Assembly: GCA_963800255.1 (NCBI GenBank)
Contig: CAWDAK010000001.1
Location: 1-64,000 of the forward strand
Length of the DNA: 64,000 nt
Reading direction: 5' to 3'
From: DATFVA01 sp963800255
GTDB lineage: Bacteria; Bacteroidota; Ignavibacteria; Ignavibacteriales; Ignavibacteriaceae
Position numbers and translations under genes: made by a program. Positions 8,420 through 17,138 of this stretch are shown one piece after another; within the stretch, counting starts at the first letter, position 1; each line of letters opens with the position of its first letter. The notes below the pieces were generated by a model. It made no database searches. It worked only from the letters and a program-made list of their open reading frames with translations, and was not told where the DNA came from.

Positions 8420-9526
8420 GTGACTACAGCAGAAAATGCTGCAGAAGCTATGGACATAATTTCAAAGACTAACCTTGACCTTGTAATCTCTGATCTCAAA
8501 CTTCCGGATGAAAGCGGCATCGATCTTTTGAAAAAAGTGCATCAGATTAATGAGGACCTCCCATTCATAATAATTACTGCCTATGATGAATCCACAACCA
8601 CAATAAGAGCTATTCAGGAAGGCGCATACGACTACCTTGAAAAACCTCTGGATATGGACAGGCTTAAGACAGTTGTAAAACGGGCGCTTGAAGGCAAAAA
8701 GTTAAGCACACATCTATCAGTTACCATCTCAAAAGATACTGAAGACTATCAGATTGAGAAGAGTCTGGTAGGCAAAACCCCGGCAATGAAAGAGATCTTA
8801 AAAAAGATAGGAAAGGTATCTAATAACCGTGTAAATATTCTGATCCAGGGTGAAAGCGGAACCGGAAAGGAACTTATAACAAGAATTATTCATTTTACAG
8901 GGATAACCAAAGCCGAACCTTTTATTGCCGTTAACTGCACTGCGCTTACTGAAACGCTGCTTGAGAGTGAACTCTTCGGCCACGTTAAAGGAGCTTACAC
9001 AGGTGCTGTTAAGGACACACATGGAAAGTTTGAACTAGCCGGAGAAGGTACTATTTTCCTTGATGAGATAGCTGATATTTCACCCCAGCTTCAGGTTAAG
9101 CTGCTGAGGGTACTGCAGGAAAGAGAGTTTGAGAAAGTAGGGGGTGAGGTTACAATTCCTATGAAGGCGCGTGTGGTTGCCGCCACTAACCGGAATCTTG
9201 AAAAGGCTGTAGAGTCAGGTAAATTCCGGGAGGATCTGTATTACAGGCTTAAGGTTTTCAGCATTGATGTCCCGCCGTTAAGAGAGAGACGGGAGGATAT
9301 TCCCAACCTGATTATTTATCTTCTGAAAAAGATAAATAATGATCTACACAAAAATGTAAGAAAAGTGCCGATTGAAGTAATCGAAATGCTTCAGAATTAC
9401 GAATGGGTAGGCAATGTGCGGGAGCTTGAGAATATGCTTCTGCAGGCTGTTGTTTTAACAGACGGTGATATGTTGAAGCAGGAAAATATCCTGCTCAGAA
9501 AACAAAATGACTGCAGCACAAAATAA
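8420..9526 (+). CDS. Receiver plus AAA+ core of the NtrC-like regulator
   Basis: Carries the phospho-acceptor Asp (VISDLKLPD), the conserved ITAYD and EKPLD motifs, then a sigma54-interaction AAA+ domain: Walker A GESGTGKE, the sigma54 loop as GAYTGA (Tyr for the usual Phe), Walker B GTIFLDEIADIS and sensor II region YEWVGNVRELEN. The first ATG here is internal to the receiver, so this is not the natural start. Confidence 0.85.
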   Translation: MTTAENAAEAMDIISKTNLDLVISDLKLPDESGIDLLKKVHQINEDLPFIIITAYDESTTTIRAIQEGAYDYLEKPLDMDRLKTVVKRALEGKKLSTHLSVTISKDTEDYQIEKSLVGKTPAMKEILKKIGKVSNNRVNILIQGESGTGKELITRIIHFTGITKAEPFIAVNCTALTETLLESELFGHVKGAYTGAVKDTHGKFELAGEGTIFLDEIADISPQLQVKLLRVLQEREFEKVGGEVTIPMKARVVAATNRNLEKAVESGKFREDLYYRLKVFSIDVPPLRERREDIPNLIIYLLKKINNDLHKNVRKVPIEVIEMLQNYEWVGNVRELENMLLQAVVLTDGDMLKQENILLRKQNDCSTK

Positions 9527-9734
9527 TGGTGAGACCCTTAACGATACGAAATTAAAAATCGACCTCGGCAATGGTGATAAATCTCTTGAGGATATTACCA
9601 GGCAGTACCTCGCTCTCGTGCTGAATAAAGTCAATTGGAATAAAACTAAAGCCTGCGAAGTACTGAAAATCTCCAAACCTACCCTCGACAAAAAGATCAG
9701 AGATTTCAACCTTCATCCATCACCCAAAGTTTAA
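9507..9734 (+). CDS. Fis-type DNA-binding domain of the NtrC-like regulator
   Basis: From about residue 25 it reads as a Fis/NtrC C-terminal HTH: SLEDITRQYLALVLN, then WNKTKACEVLKISKPTLDKKIRDF, where helices 2 and 3 contact DNA. It overlaps the end of the AAA+ frame by 20 bases and is its displaced C-terminus. Confidence 0.8.
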   Translation: MTAAQNNGETLNDTKLKIDLGNGDKSLEDITRQYLALVLNKVNWNKTKACEVLKISKPTLDKKIRDFNLHPSPKV

Positions 9735-9891
9735 TATCTAACATCAATAATGTCAGCCCGACCTTTTCGGAAACCAATCCCCTATGGCTTATTTCATCTT
9801 TAATGATTAAACTTTCTTTAACCCCTTAAATTATCTTTAACATTATTTTACTCCCCCACCCTATTTTTAATCTTTAATCATACCTTTGCTA

Positions 9892-9908
9892 TTGGCATTT
9901 ATTTTGGA
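9892..9908 (+). promoter_or_regulatory. Possible sigma54 (-24/-12) promoter
   Basis: TTGGCATTTATTTTGGA matches the sigma54 pattern TGGCA-N6-TTGC with correct 12-bp spacing between the GG (9894-9895) and the -12 element, except that the -12 reads GG instead of GC. A start site near 9919 would lie about 20 bases before the CheW-like ATG at 9939. Support comes from the sigma54 activator gene directly upstream. The -12 mismatch keeps this tentative. Confidence 0.3.
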
Positions 9909-9938
9909 TATGAAATATCCGCATACTGAGGGAAATAA

Positions 9939-10433
9939 ATGCATTCAGCTTTTGATTTAATCGGAAGCTATACTGGTCTTCTAATATTTGAAGTTGCGGG
10001 AATAGACTACTGCTTAAATGATTCAATTGTCTTTTCGACGGTAAAACCGCCATTTGAAATTTCACGCTGCGGTAAAGGCAGCGGAAATGAAGATCGCGTT
10101 ATAAAGGTGAATGAAAGGTTGATACCTCTCATTGATCTTAAAACCATTTTAAATCCCAAACTTAAAAGTACCAAAACCACCAGATCTTCCAGGGTAATAA
10201 TCATAGAAAATGAAAACGAAGAATTCGGATTCCTGGTTGATAAAATTAAGGAAATAATGGCACTCGATTCCAAATACATCTTCAACTGTATCAAGTTACT
10301 CCCGGATACGGAGCCAACGAAAACATACGAAGGAAACAATTACACTAAAGGTTCACTAGAGATAGACAACAGGTGCATACTGCTGCTGGATGCAAAGCAG
10401 ATAATAAGCAGCATGGCGCTTTCTATTAACTAA
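9939..10433 (+). CDS. CheW-like domain protein
   Basis: 164 residues, single CheW-like domain: LLIFEVAGIDYCL (first strand), VIKVNERLIPLIDLKTIL (the conserved PLIDL segment), VIIIENENEEFGFLVDKIKEIM and GSLEIDNRCILLLDAKQI. CheW proteins couple receptors to CheA kinases, but no CheA, methyl-accepting protein or other chemotaxis gene is in the window. Lying between an NtrC-type regulator and a polysaccharide export operon, it may instead act as a scaffold or regulator of surface polysaccharide, as Che-like systems do in gliding bacteria. That role is inference from context. Confidence 0.8.
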   Translation: MHSAFDLIGSYTGLLIFEVAGIDYCLNDSIVFSTVKPPFEISRCGKGSGNEDRVIKVNERLIPLIDLKTILNPKLKSTKTTRSSRVIIIENENEEFGFLVDKIKEIMALDSKYIFNCIKLLPDTEPTKTYEGNNYTKGSLEIDNRCILLLDAKQIISSMALSIN

Positions 10434-10611
10434 ATCAGCTATCCGTTCACCGGAAGCATTAACATTCTGAGAAATGAAGAAGAATAAACCGTTCGTTATT
10501 CCAGCCGCTTGTGAGTGACCAGGCGAAGCTGTGCCTGTAGTTCTTCTAAAATGGGATTAACCTTAAACTTTCTTAACATTTCAGTAAATCATCAATAGTT
10601 CAGGTAATATA

Positions 10612-11127
10612 ATGAGAAATACATTTTACTTTTTACTCCTTCTGCTCTCCTCCACCATAATAGTTAATGCCCAGCAGGATGTCAGGATCGGGAAAAGTCT
10701 GGGACAGAATTACGATTATAAAGGGGCGCAATATGATTATTCAGACCCCGATGCAATAAATATCAAAGTACTCGTTTGGGGTTATGTTCAATACCCCGGG
10801 CAATACTTCATCCCTGCAACAAGCAGCGTGAATGACGTCCTCGCTCTAGCCGGTGGTCCTTTGCAGGATGCAGATCTTGCAGAACTGAGACTATTTAAAA
10901 TAAATGCTGACTCGTCCCAAACGATGGTTAAATTTGATTATGACGATCTCCTGTGGAATGATAAGCTTACAAAAAAGATAAAGATTCCTGAACTGAAAGC
11001 CGGAGATATTTTATTGGTTCCTGGTTCGCCTCGCTGGTTTCTCAAAGATTACCTTGGACTTACCTTATCAATAGTTTCAACAGTTGCTTCGGTGGCAGTT
11101 TTGTTTATAACAATTTTTAATAATTGA
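10612..11127 (+). CDS. SLBB-domain polysaccharide export protein, short form
   Basis: 171 residues: signal peptide (about 1-20, ending VNAQ), an SLBB domain at about 50-145 (VLVWGYVQYPGQYFIP, SVNDVLALAGGP, KAGDILLVPG) and a C-terminal hydrophobic helix (LTLSIVSTVASVAVLFITIF). Wza-type exporters normally carry a poly_export domain before the SLBB; it is missing here, so this may be an accessory periplasmic component rather than the outer-membrane channel. The co-polymerase gene starts 12 bases after its stop codon, implying co-transcription. No full-length Wza was seen. Confidence 0.8.
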   Translation: MRNTFYFLLLLLSSTIIVNAQQDVRIGKSLGQNYDYKGAQYDYSDPDAINIKVLVWGYVQYPGQYFIPATSSVNDVLALAGGPLQDADLAELRLFKINADSSQTMVKFDYDDLLWNDKLTKKIKIPELKAGDILLVPGSPRWFLKDYLGLTLSIVSTVASVAVLFITIFNN

Positions 11128-11138
11128 CGGTGGAGATT

Positions 11139-12131
11139 ATGAATAATTCAAAAATTGATGTTAACCGTATCTTATCGGGAGATGTCCATTCCTTAAGGGA
11201 CTATATTGACCTGATTCGTGCTAACCTGATAATATTCTTTTCAATTTTCTTAAGCGTTATAGTAATAGCTGTTTTATATGTTCTTTTATCAACAAAGGTA
11301 TATGTCTCCACTGTAGATTTGAAATTGAATTCTCAAAAACATAGCGTGCTGGAAGCGGAATCCTCAAATGATATCAGTGTATCTTCGAGTGATAGATTTG
11401 TATCAAATGAGATAGAGATAATAAATAATTTTGATTCGAAAGAAAGATGTGCAGCTGCTTTAATCGACAGTTTTAATAACACTAAGGACAAAACTTTGTT
11501 CAGTGAACTCAGAGCAGAACCGGGATCTGGGACTAACGGACACCGGGATAAAGAGGATATAATAAGGTTATTAAAGGATGTGGTTAAGGTAGAACAGCTC
11601 AGCGGACTTGATATCATCGAAATTTCTGCTGAGTCCCCATCTCCATATGAAGCAGCTTTAATCGCTAATACCTGTGCATCCCAATACAGGGAAATTAATC
11701 TTGAAAATAACAGGGGTCAGCTCACTACAGTAAGGAAGTTCCTGGAAGCTCAACGCAAAGAAAAATTGGCAGAGTTGAATTCTGCTGAAGAAAATCTGAA
11801 AAATTATCAGCAGGAAGGGGGAATTGTTGCTCTTGATGCCCAATCGAATGTGCTCATTAATCAGCTGGCTAACCTTGACGCCCTGAGGGACGCGGCAAAA
11901 GTAGATCTCCTTACCTCTACAGAGATGCTTGCACAGTACAAAACGCAGATTGGGGCAGAAGATCCTAAGTTGGTTGCTTACATTGAAAGTCAGACTTCTC
12001 AAAAGTATATCGATATTATTCAGAAACAGCTCGCCGAAATTCAGATGAATAAAGAACTTGCGTTGTCAAATAATACATCGGGTGTAGACGTTACTGAAAA
12101 AATTAAGGATTATGATAAAAAAATCTACTAA
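11139..12131 (+). CDS. Wzz-like N-terminal part of the co-polymerase
   Basis: ATG 11139 follows GGTGGAG. Contains the Wzz domain with first membrane helix (about residues 31-53), then a long helical periplasmic segment (for example RKFLEAQRKEKLAELNSAEENLKNYQQEGG). The frame ends prematurely at DVTEKIKDYDKKIY; the homologous sequence continues downstream in another frame as ATVIENIKAGVYSSSPEQI. Confidence 0.75.
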   Translation: MNNSKIDVNRILSGDVHSLRDYIDLIRANLIIFFSIFLSVIVIAVLYVLLSTKVYVSTVDLKLNSQKHSVLEAESSNDISVSSSDRFVSNEIEIINNFDSKERCAAALIDSFNNTKDKTLFSELRAEPGSGTNGHRDKEDIIRLLKDVVKVEQLSGLDIIEISAESPSPYEAALIANTCASQYREINLENNRGQLTTVRKFLEAQRKEKLAELNSAEENLKNYQQEGGIVALDAQSNVLINQLANLDALRDAAKVDLLTSTEMLAQYKTQIGAEDPKLVAYIESQTSQKYIDIIQKQLAEIQMNKELALSNNTSGVDVTEKIKDYDKKIY

Positions 12132-12630
12132 TCTAAGAAATAACCTTAGCGACAGTAATCGAAAATATAAAAGCCGGGGTATATTCCAGCAGTCCGGAAC
12201 AGATAAGAGATCTTACACAGAAGCTGATAGAAGAGAAAGTTAAGAATAACTCTCTTGCAATCAGGTACGATGAGCTCCAGGGTTTAATTGGGAGTTATGA
12301 ACAAAAAATAACGCGGCTTCCTAAAAAATCTATGGAACTTGCACAGTATCAAAGGCGGAAGGAATCTCTGCAGCAGATTTACTTTTGATCAGATTGAAAC
12401 CAGATACCAGGAAGCAATGATGAATGAACTTTCACAGCCTGGTAACGTAGTAATTGTAGGAAAAGGTACGAATTCCGGATGAACAGTAAAAACCGAAGAC
12501 CATTCCTGATTTTATTGATCGGAATAGTTGCAGGTTTGGGCTTCGCAATCGGCTTTATACTGGTTAAAGATTACTTTAATGATACGATTAAAACCCCTGG
12601 TGACCTCGATGATAATAATATTAAGATGCT

Positions 12631-13395
12631 GTGCCTGGGTGCCCTCATCTTAAGAACATCAGTATAGATTATTACAGGAAGCACGATCCCGCTCAGTCGC
12701 AAAAAACAGATACGCTGCTGTTTGAATCTTTCAAATCCCTTAGAGCGCGTATACAATTCCCTGGAACCAATAGTGAAAAAATCAATAAAACTATCCTGAT
12801 AACATCTCCAGCGGCACAGGAGGGGAAAACAATGATATCCTTAAACCTGGCTGCTAGTTTTGTGAGATCAAAAAAGAAAGTATTATTAGTGGACTGCGAC
12901 CTGATTAAACCCAGGATACAAACCTTAATGGGCGTTAAAAGAACACCTGGGCTAGCCGATTATTTATTTGGTCATGCCAAATTTGAAGATGTATTAAGAA
13001 GATCTCCCATAAACGGGCTGAATTACATTACCGCAGGGATAAGCACAGAAAATACAGATGAAATACTGGCATCTACGGCAATGATAGATTTCTTACAAAT
13101 AACCAGGGATATGTTTGATATCGTCATTATAGATTCTGCTCCTGTTGTACCTGTCATTGATACTCAGATACTTTCGAGGCTGGTCGACGGTGTAGTAATG
13201 GTGGTATCATCTGCCAGGACTGAGACTAATTTAATGTTGGACGCATACGACCTGTTAACCAAAGAAGATATTACTTTCCTGGGGACAGTGCTGAATAACT
13301 TTAAATATAAAAACGGGTATAGATACTACTACAAATATTATTATAACTATTCGTCGAACGGGAATGGAAAAATAAAGAGCAAGGTAGATGCTTAG
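12631..13395 (+). CDS. BY-kinase domain of the co-polymerase
   Basis: Bacterial tyrosine kinase domain on a P-loop fold. Walker A is SPAAQEGKTMIS, Walker A' is LLVDCDLIKP and Walker B is IVIIDSAPVVPV. A C-terminal tyrosine cluster (YRYYYKYYYNY) provides the autophosphorylation sites. Sequence reads sensibly from PHLKNISIDYYRKHD; the first few residues belong to an adjacent frame. Upstream membrane helix 12510-12570 is its natural partner. Confidence 0.85.
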   Translation: MPGCPHLKNISIDYYRKHDPAQSQKTDTLLFESFKSLRARIQFPGTNSEKINKTILITSPAAQEGKTMISLNLAASFVRSKKKVLLVDCDLIKPRIQTLMGVKRTPGLADYLFGHAKFEDVLRRSPINGLNYITAGISTENTDEILASTAMIDFLQITRDMFDIVIIDSAPVVPVIDTQILSRLVDGVVMVVSSARTETNLMLDAYDLLTKEDITFLGTVLNNFKYKNGYRYYYKYYYNYSSNGNGKIKSKVDA

Positions 13396-13475
13396 AACAT
13401 CACAAAAGGGGTCTAAACTATGAACGCTTCCCCAAATAAATGCTTCACCAATAAAATCAAAACAGGGTATAGAAA

Positions 13476-15401
13476 ATGTGCGGCATAGTAGGAATAATAA
13501 ATAAGGACAATGCAGGTATAGATTTAAATAGCCTGGCAAGTATGGCTTCTGTACTTGAGCATCGCGGTCCGGATGATGAAGGCCATTTTATTGATAGAAA
13601 CCTGGGACTTTATCATAAAAGGCTTTCAATAATAGACCTGTATACAGGTCATCAACCAATGATAAGCGGGGAAAACGTTATTGTTTTTAACGGTGAGATA
13701 TATAATTACCTGGAGCTTAAGGAGGGCTTGAAGAAAAAGGGACATTCTTTCAGAACGGAATCAGATACCGAAGTAATACTTAAGATGTATGAAACCTACG
13801 GGAATGATTTTATAAAACAACTAAATGGAATGTTTGCTTTTATAATTTATGACCGACTGAACAGGAAAGTTATAGCCGCCCGCGATCATTTCGGTATTAA
13901 ACCTCTTTATTATTATGTGGATTTAGGGAAATGGATATTTGCCTCGGAAATAAAAGCAATTCTAATGCACCCTGAAATCAGAACTGAAGTAAACTATCAG
14001 AACCTGCAAGAATATTTAACGTTTCAGTTCCTGCTGGATGATTCAACTTTGTTTAATAGAATATATAAAGTTGTTCCCGGCACTTACCTCGTTATAGATC
14101 TCAATACACTGGATTCAAAAAGGGTTAATTACTGGGACCCTAGTTTTAGGGTGGATTACAACCATACTGAAGAATACTTTATACATGAAATAAGAAGTTT
14201 GCTTGAAGATTCTGTGAAACTGCGTTTAAGGAGTGATGTACCTCTTGGAACATATCTTAGTGGAGGTATTGATTCAAGTATCGTGACTATATTAGCCGCA
14301 CAAAAATCCCCTGGACAATTGAAGACTTTTACAGGAGCATTCGATGAACCCGGTTTTAACGAAACAGAATATTCCGCTGAAATTGCCAAAAAAGCAGATG
14401 CCCTTCCATACATAACTTATCCAACCGCTAATGATTTCATTGATACGCTGCCCGAACTTATATACTACATGGATGAACCTGTTGCTGGGCCGGGATTATT
14501 CCCTCAGTATATGGTTTCTAAAATGGCATCAAAAAATGTTAAGGTAGTACTCGGGGGACAGGGCGGCGATGAAATTTATGGAGGATATGCACGTTATATT
14601 ATAGCATACCTCGAACAAGCCTTAAAAGGAGCAATTTTTGAGAGTAATGAGGAAGGCGAACATATTGTATCATTAACTTCAATTCTACCCAACCTTCCTT
14701 ATATAAAACAGTATACTCCAATGCTGAAGAAATTCTGGAATAAAGGCACCTTTGAACCGATGGATAAAAGGTACTTTGATTTAATTGACCGCAATGGGGG
14801 CGCGTTTAATTATTATTCTGATGAGTATAATCATAATTATAATAAAGAAATTATATTCACCAAGTTTCAGCAGCTGTTTAATCATCCTGATACCCTCTCT
14901 TATTACAATAGAATGACGCATTTTGATATGTTCTCCAGTTTACCCGCGTTGTTACAGGTAGAGGACCGGATGAGTATGGCTGTGTCAATTGAATCACGAG
15001 TTCCCCTGCTAGATCACCGGCTGGTAGAACTGACGGCGTCTATGCCGCCGGCAATGAAGTTTAAGGGCGCTGAAATGAAGTACATATTGAAAAAAGCTGT
15101 TTTGGATTTACTTCCACCAAAAATCCTTAATAGGAAAGATAAGATGGGTTTCCCTGTTCCCTTGCACCGTTGGGTGAAGGGTGAAGCAAAAAGTTTTATC
15201 AGGGACGTTATGTTTTCAGATGCATCGAAAACCAGGGGTATTTTTAATATTGATAAAGTTGAAAAGATAATTGAATGTGAACAGCCATACGATAGACAAT
15301 TATGGGGCATGCTCTGCCTTGAACTATGGTTTCAAAAATTCATTGATCAGGATATTCATTCATTAAAAGGGAAAAACCTTGAAATACTTACGTCAATTTG
15401 A
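13476..15401 (+). CDS. asnB: Asparagine synthase (glutamine-hydrolysing) family amidotransferase
   Basis: 641 residues, usual AsnB length. Starts MCGIVGI, so Cys2 is the class II glutaminase nucleophile; RGPDDEG, HKRLSIIDL and FNGEIYNY are glutaminase-site motifs. The synthetase half has the PP-loop SGGIDSSIVTIL and the GGQGGDEIYGGY segment. Inside polysaccharide loci such enzymes often amidate or transfer nitrogen to sugar acids rather than making free asparagine; the substrate here cannot be told from sequence. Its end overlaps the next gene's TTG start by 23 bases. Confidence 0.9.
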   Translation: MCGIVGIINKDNAGIDLNSLASMASVLEHRGPDDEGHFIDRNLGLYHKRLSIIDLYTGHQPMISGENVIVFNGEIYNYLELKEGLKKKGHSFRTESDTEVILKMYETYGNDFIKQLNGMFAFIIYDRLNRKVIAARDHFGIKPLYYYVDLGKWIFASEIKAILMHPEIRTEVNYQNLQEYLTFQFLLDDSTLFNRIYKVVPGTYLVIDLNTLDSKRVNYWDPSFRVDYNHTEEYFIHEIRSLLEDSVKLRLRSDVPLGTYLSGGIDSSIVTILAAQKSPGQLKTFTGAFDEPGFNETEYSAEIAKKADALPYITYPTANDFIDTLPELIYYMDEPVAGPGLFPQYMVSKMASKNVKVVLGGQGGDEIYGGYARYIIAYLEQALKGAIFESNEEGEHIVSLTSILPNLPYIKQYTPMLKKFWNKGTFEPMDKRYFDLIDRNGGAFNYYSDEYNHNYNKEIIFTKFQQLFNHPDTLSYYNRMTHFDMFSSLPALLQVEDRMSMAVSIESRVPLLDHRLVELTASMPPAMKFKGAEMKYILKKAVLDLLPPKILNRKDKMGFPVPLHRWVKGEAKSFIRDVMFSDASKTRGIFNIDKVEKIIECEQPYDRQLWGMLCLELWFQKFIDQDIHSLKGKNLEILTSI

Positions 15402-17121
15402 GGAATTAAAAGATTTCCGGGTAAATAAAATCGGGGTAATTGGTCCTGGTATTGTAGGTATGCCAATGGCAGCGATGCTCGCTTACGCGGGAATAAAAAT
15501 AGGACAGGAAGAACCTGCCCGTGTAGTAGTTGTCCAGAGAGATTCACCAACTTCAGGATGGAAAGTCAACGCCATAAACGACGGTAAATCAGTAATCGGC
15601 GGAATTGAGCCCGAACTTGACTACTACGTCCGCTCTACAGTTGAAGCAGGTACTTTGTCCGCAAGTCATGACTACAGGGTGTTGACTGATGCTGATGTTA
15701 TTATTGTTTGCGTTCAGACAGATAAAAAGGGTTACGAACCTGATTATGGACCCATGTTCGAAGCATTGTCTGACACGGCTGCAGCTCTTCAGAAAAAAGA
15801 ACCCGGAAAGAAGGTTGTCATCATATTTGAGTCGACTCTTGGACCTTCTTCTATGGAGAGTATTATAAAACCTTTCTTCGCTGCGCATGGTTTAATTGAA
15901 GGAAAGGATATTTTCCTCGGAAATAGTCCCAACCGTGTAATGCCCGGCCGTCTGGTTGAGCGAATTAAAAATTCAGATAAAATTGCGGCAGGACTAAATC
16001 CTGCAACCCCTGAAATTATCTGCCAGATGTATTCCAAGATTGTAACCGGCGGAGAACTGCATAAAACTAACAGTCTCACTGCAGAAATCGTTAAAACGTT
16101 TGAAAACGCTTACAGAGACGTTAGAATTGCTTATTCTTCTGAAATAGCTGAATACTGCGATGAGAATGACATAGATTTTTATAAAATCCGAGATCGGGTT
16201 AATTCAAAACTAAACCAGGAAGACCATGCTTCATTTACACCAAATGAAGTACCCATCGGCGGGCTCTTAATCCCTATGATAGGTGTTGGAGGTCACTGTC
16301 TTCCTAAAGACGGTATTTTATTATGGTGGAGAAAAATAGAAAATGGCGACAATGTCGGCAAAAGCCTGATTTTAACTTCGCGCCTGGTGAATAATGCGTC
16401 CCCTTCTGCTTCAGTAAAACTTGCTGAATCAAAATTCGGGAACATCTCCGGCAAGCGTGTCATTCTGCTGGGGGCAGCCTATAGATTTAATTCTGAAGAT
16501 ACACGGAACTCTCCATCCCTCTCCCTGGCAAAAATATTACTGGAAAAGAATTGCAGTGTGGTCTTGCACGATCCATTTGTGAAGAAAGATGATAAGAACC
16601 TGGCTGCTGCCGGGTTAAAAGATCTGTTTACAAATAATCTTGATGAAGCACTGTTTGAGAGTGAATACATTTTCCTGTGTACTGCTCATGCTGACTATAT
16701 TGAAAATAAAGGAAAGATCCTGGATTCTCACACGAAGCTTAAGGGTGTATTCGATGGATGCAATATTTATACTCATAAGGATTTCAGGAATACAGGGATA
16801 ACTTATACAGGCATAGGGCGGGGACAAATAGAACCCCCGGAAGAATTAGTTAATTTCGTTTATGAAGGTTTTAAGTTGCTTGAAAAGGGTGTATCAAATG
16901 AATTATTCAAGTTGGTTGGATTCCTGAATGGTAAATATGCTGCAGATGATTTTAATAAAGCTGACTATAAAGAAATACAGAAGCTTGCAGGCAGCTGTAC
17001 CACCGGCTGCAAAATCGTTGATCCTGAAATTATTAACTCAGTATCCGGGAAGCTTAACAAGATATCTATGCTTTTGAGGTGTTTAGCTGAAACCGAAGTA
17101 CTTATTGGCGAGGTAAATTAA
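15379..17121 (+). CDS. Nucleotide-sugar (UDP-sugar) dehydrogenase with C-terminal extension
   Basis: NAD-dependent four-electron oxidation of a UDP-hexose to the uronic acid. The Rossmann motif is GVIGPGIVGMPMA, the substrate region is ESTLGP ... SPNRVMPGR, the Lys/Asn helix is KTFENAYRDVRIAY and the catalytic Cys lies in GVGGHCLPKDG. The C-terminal NDP-binding part is ILLGAAYRFNSEDTRNSPS. At 580 residues it is well over the usual 430-450. An N-terminal insertion and about 100 extra C-terminal residues (from about 480, with a C-x3-C pair in GSCTTGCK) are not part of the standard family. The start is TTG 15379, since no ATG lies before the Rossmann strand. Confidence 0.85.
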   Translation: MKYLRQFEELKDFRVNKIGVIGPGIVGMPMAAMLAYAGIKIGQEEPARVVVVQRDSPTSGWKVNAINDGKSVIGGIEPELDYYVRSTVEAGTLSASHDYRVLTDADVIIVCVQTDKKGYEPDYGPMFEALSDTAAALQKKEPGKKVVIIFESTLGPSSMESIIKPFFAAHGLIEGKDIFLGNSPNRVMPGRLVERIKNSDKIAAGLNPATPEIICQMYSKIVTGGELHKTNSLTAEIVKTFENAYRDVRIAYSSEIAEYCDENDIDFYKIRDRVNSKLNQEDHASFTPNEVPIGGLLIPMIGVGGHCLPKDGILLWWRKIENGDNVGKSLILTSRLVNNASPSASVKLAESKFGNISGKRVILLGAAYRFNSEDTRNSPSLSLAKILLEKNCSVVLHDPFVKKDDKNLAAAGLKDLFTNNLDEALFESEYIFLCTAHADYIENKGKILDSHTKLKGVFDGCNIYTHKDFRNTGITYTGIGRGQIEPPEELVNFVYEGFKLLEKGVSNELFKLVGFLNGKYAADDFNKADYKEIQKLAGSCTTGCKIVDPEIINSVSGKLNKISMLLRCLAETEVLIGEVN

Positions 17122-17138
17122 TTGAAAGCCCTAAAAAT

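Larger units (their letters stand above)
8338..9734 (+). pseudogene. Sigma54-dependent response regulator (NtrC family), frameshifted twice
   Basis: Receiver, AAA+ and Fis-type HTH domains in standard NtrC order, split over three frames. The ATG at 8338 gives MEKLLVVDDDESLREALQ, the first strand and acidic pocket of the receiver. Deleting one A from the run at 8408-8410 joins it to the next frame, reading LIKEGYNVTTAE. A second slip near 9510-9525 separates the AAA+ domain from the Fis helix-turn-helix. All functional motifs are present, so the gene may be intact in the cell. It should activate sigma54 promoters after phosphorylation by the kinase ending at 8337. Confidence 0.85.
11139..13395 (+). 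pseudogene. Wzc-like polysaccharide co-polymerase/tyrosine autokinase, frameshifted
   Basis: Across 11139-13395 consecutive frames spell one Wzc-type protein of about 750 residues: Wzz N-terminus with a first membrane helix (ANLIIFFSIFLSVIVIAVLYVLL), long coiled-coil periplasmic region, the conserved SMELAQYQRRKESLQQIY stretch (about 12330-12390), YQEAMMNELSQPGNVVIVG (about 12400-12470), second membrane helix (RRPFLILLIGIVAGLGFAIGFILVKDYF) and a BY-kinase domain. Frames slip near 12130, 12390, 12475 and 12640. Such proteins set polymer length and control export by autophosphorylation. Intact motifs on both sides of each slip point to indel errors. Confidence 0.8.
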
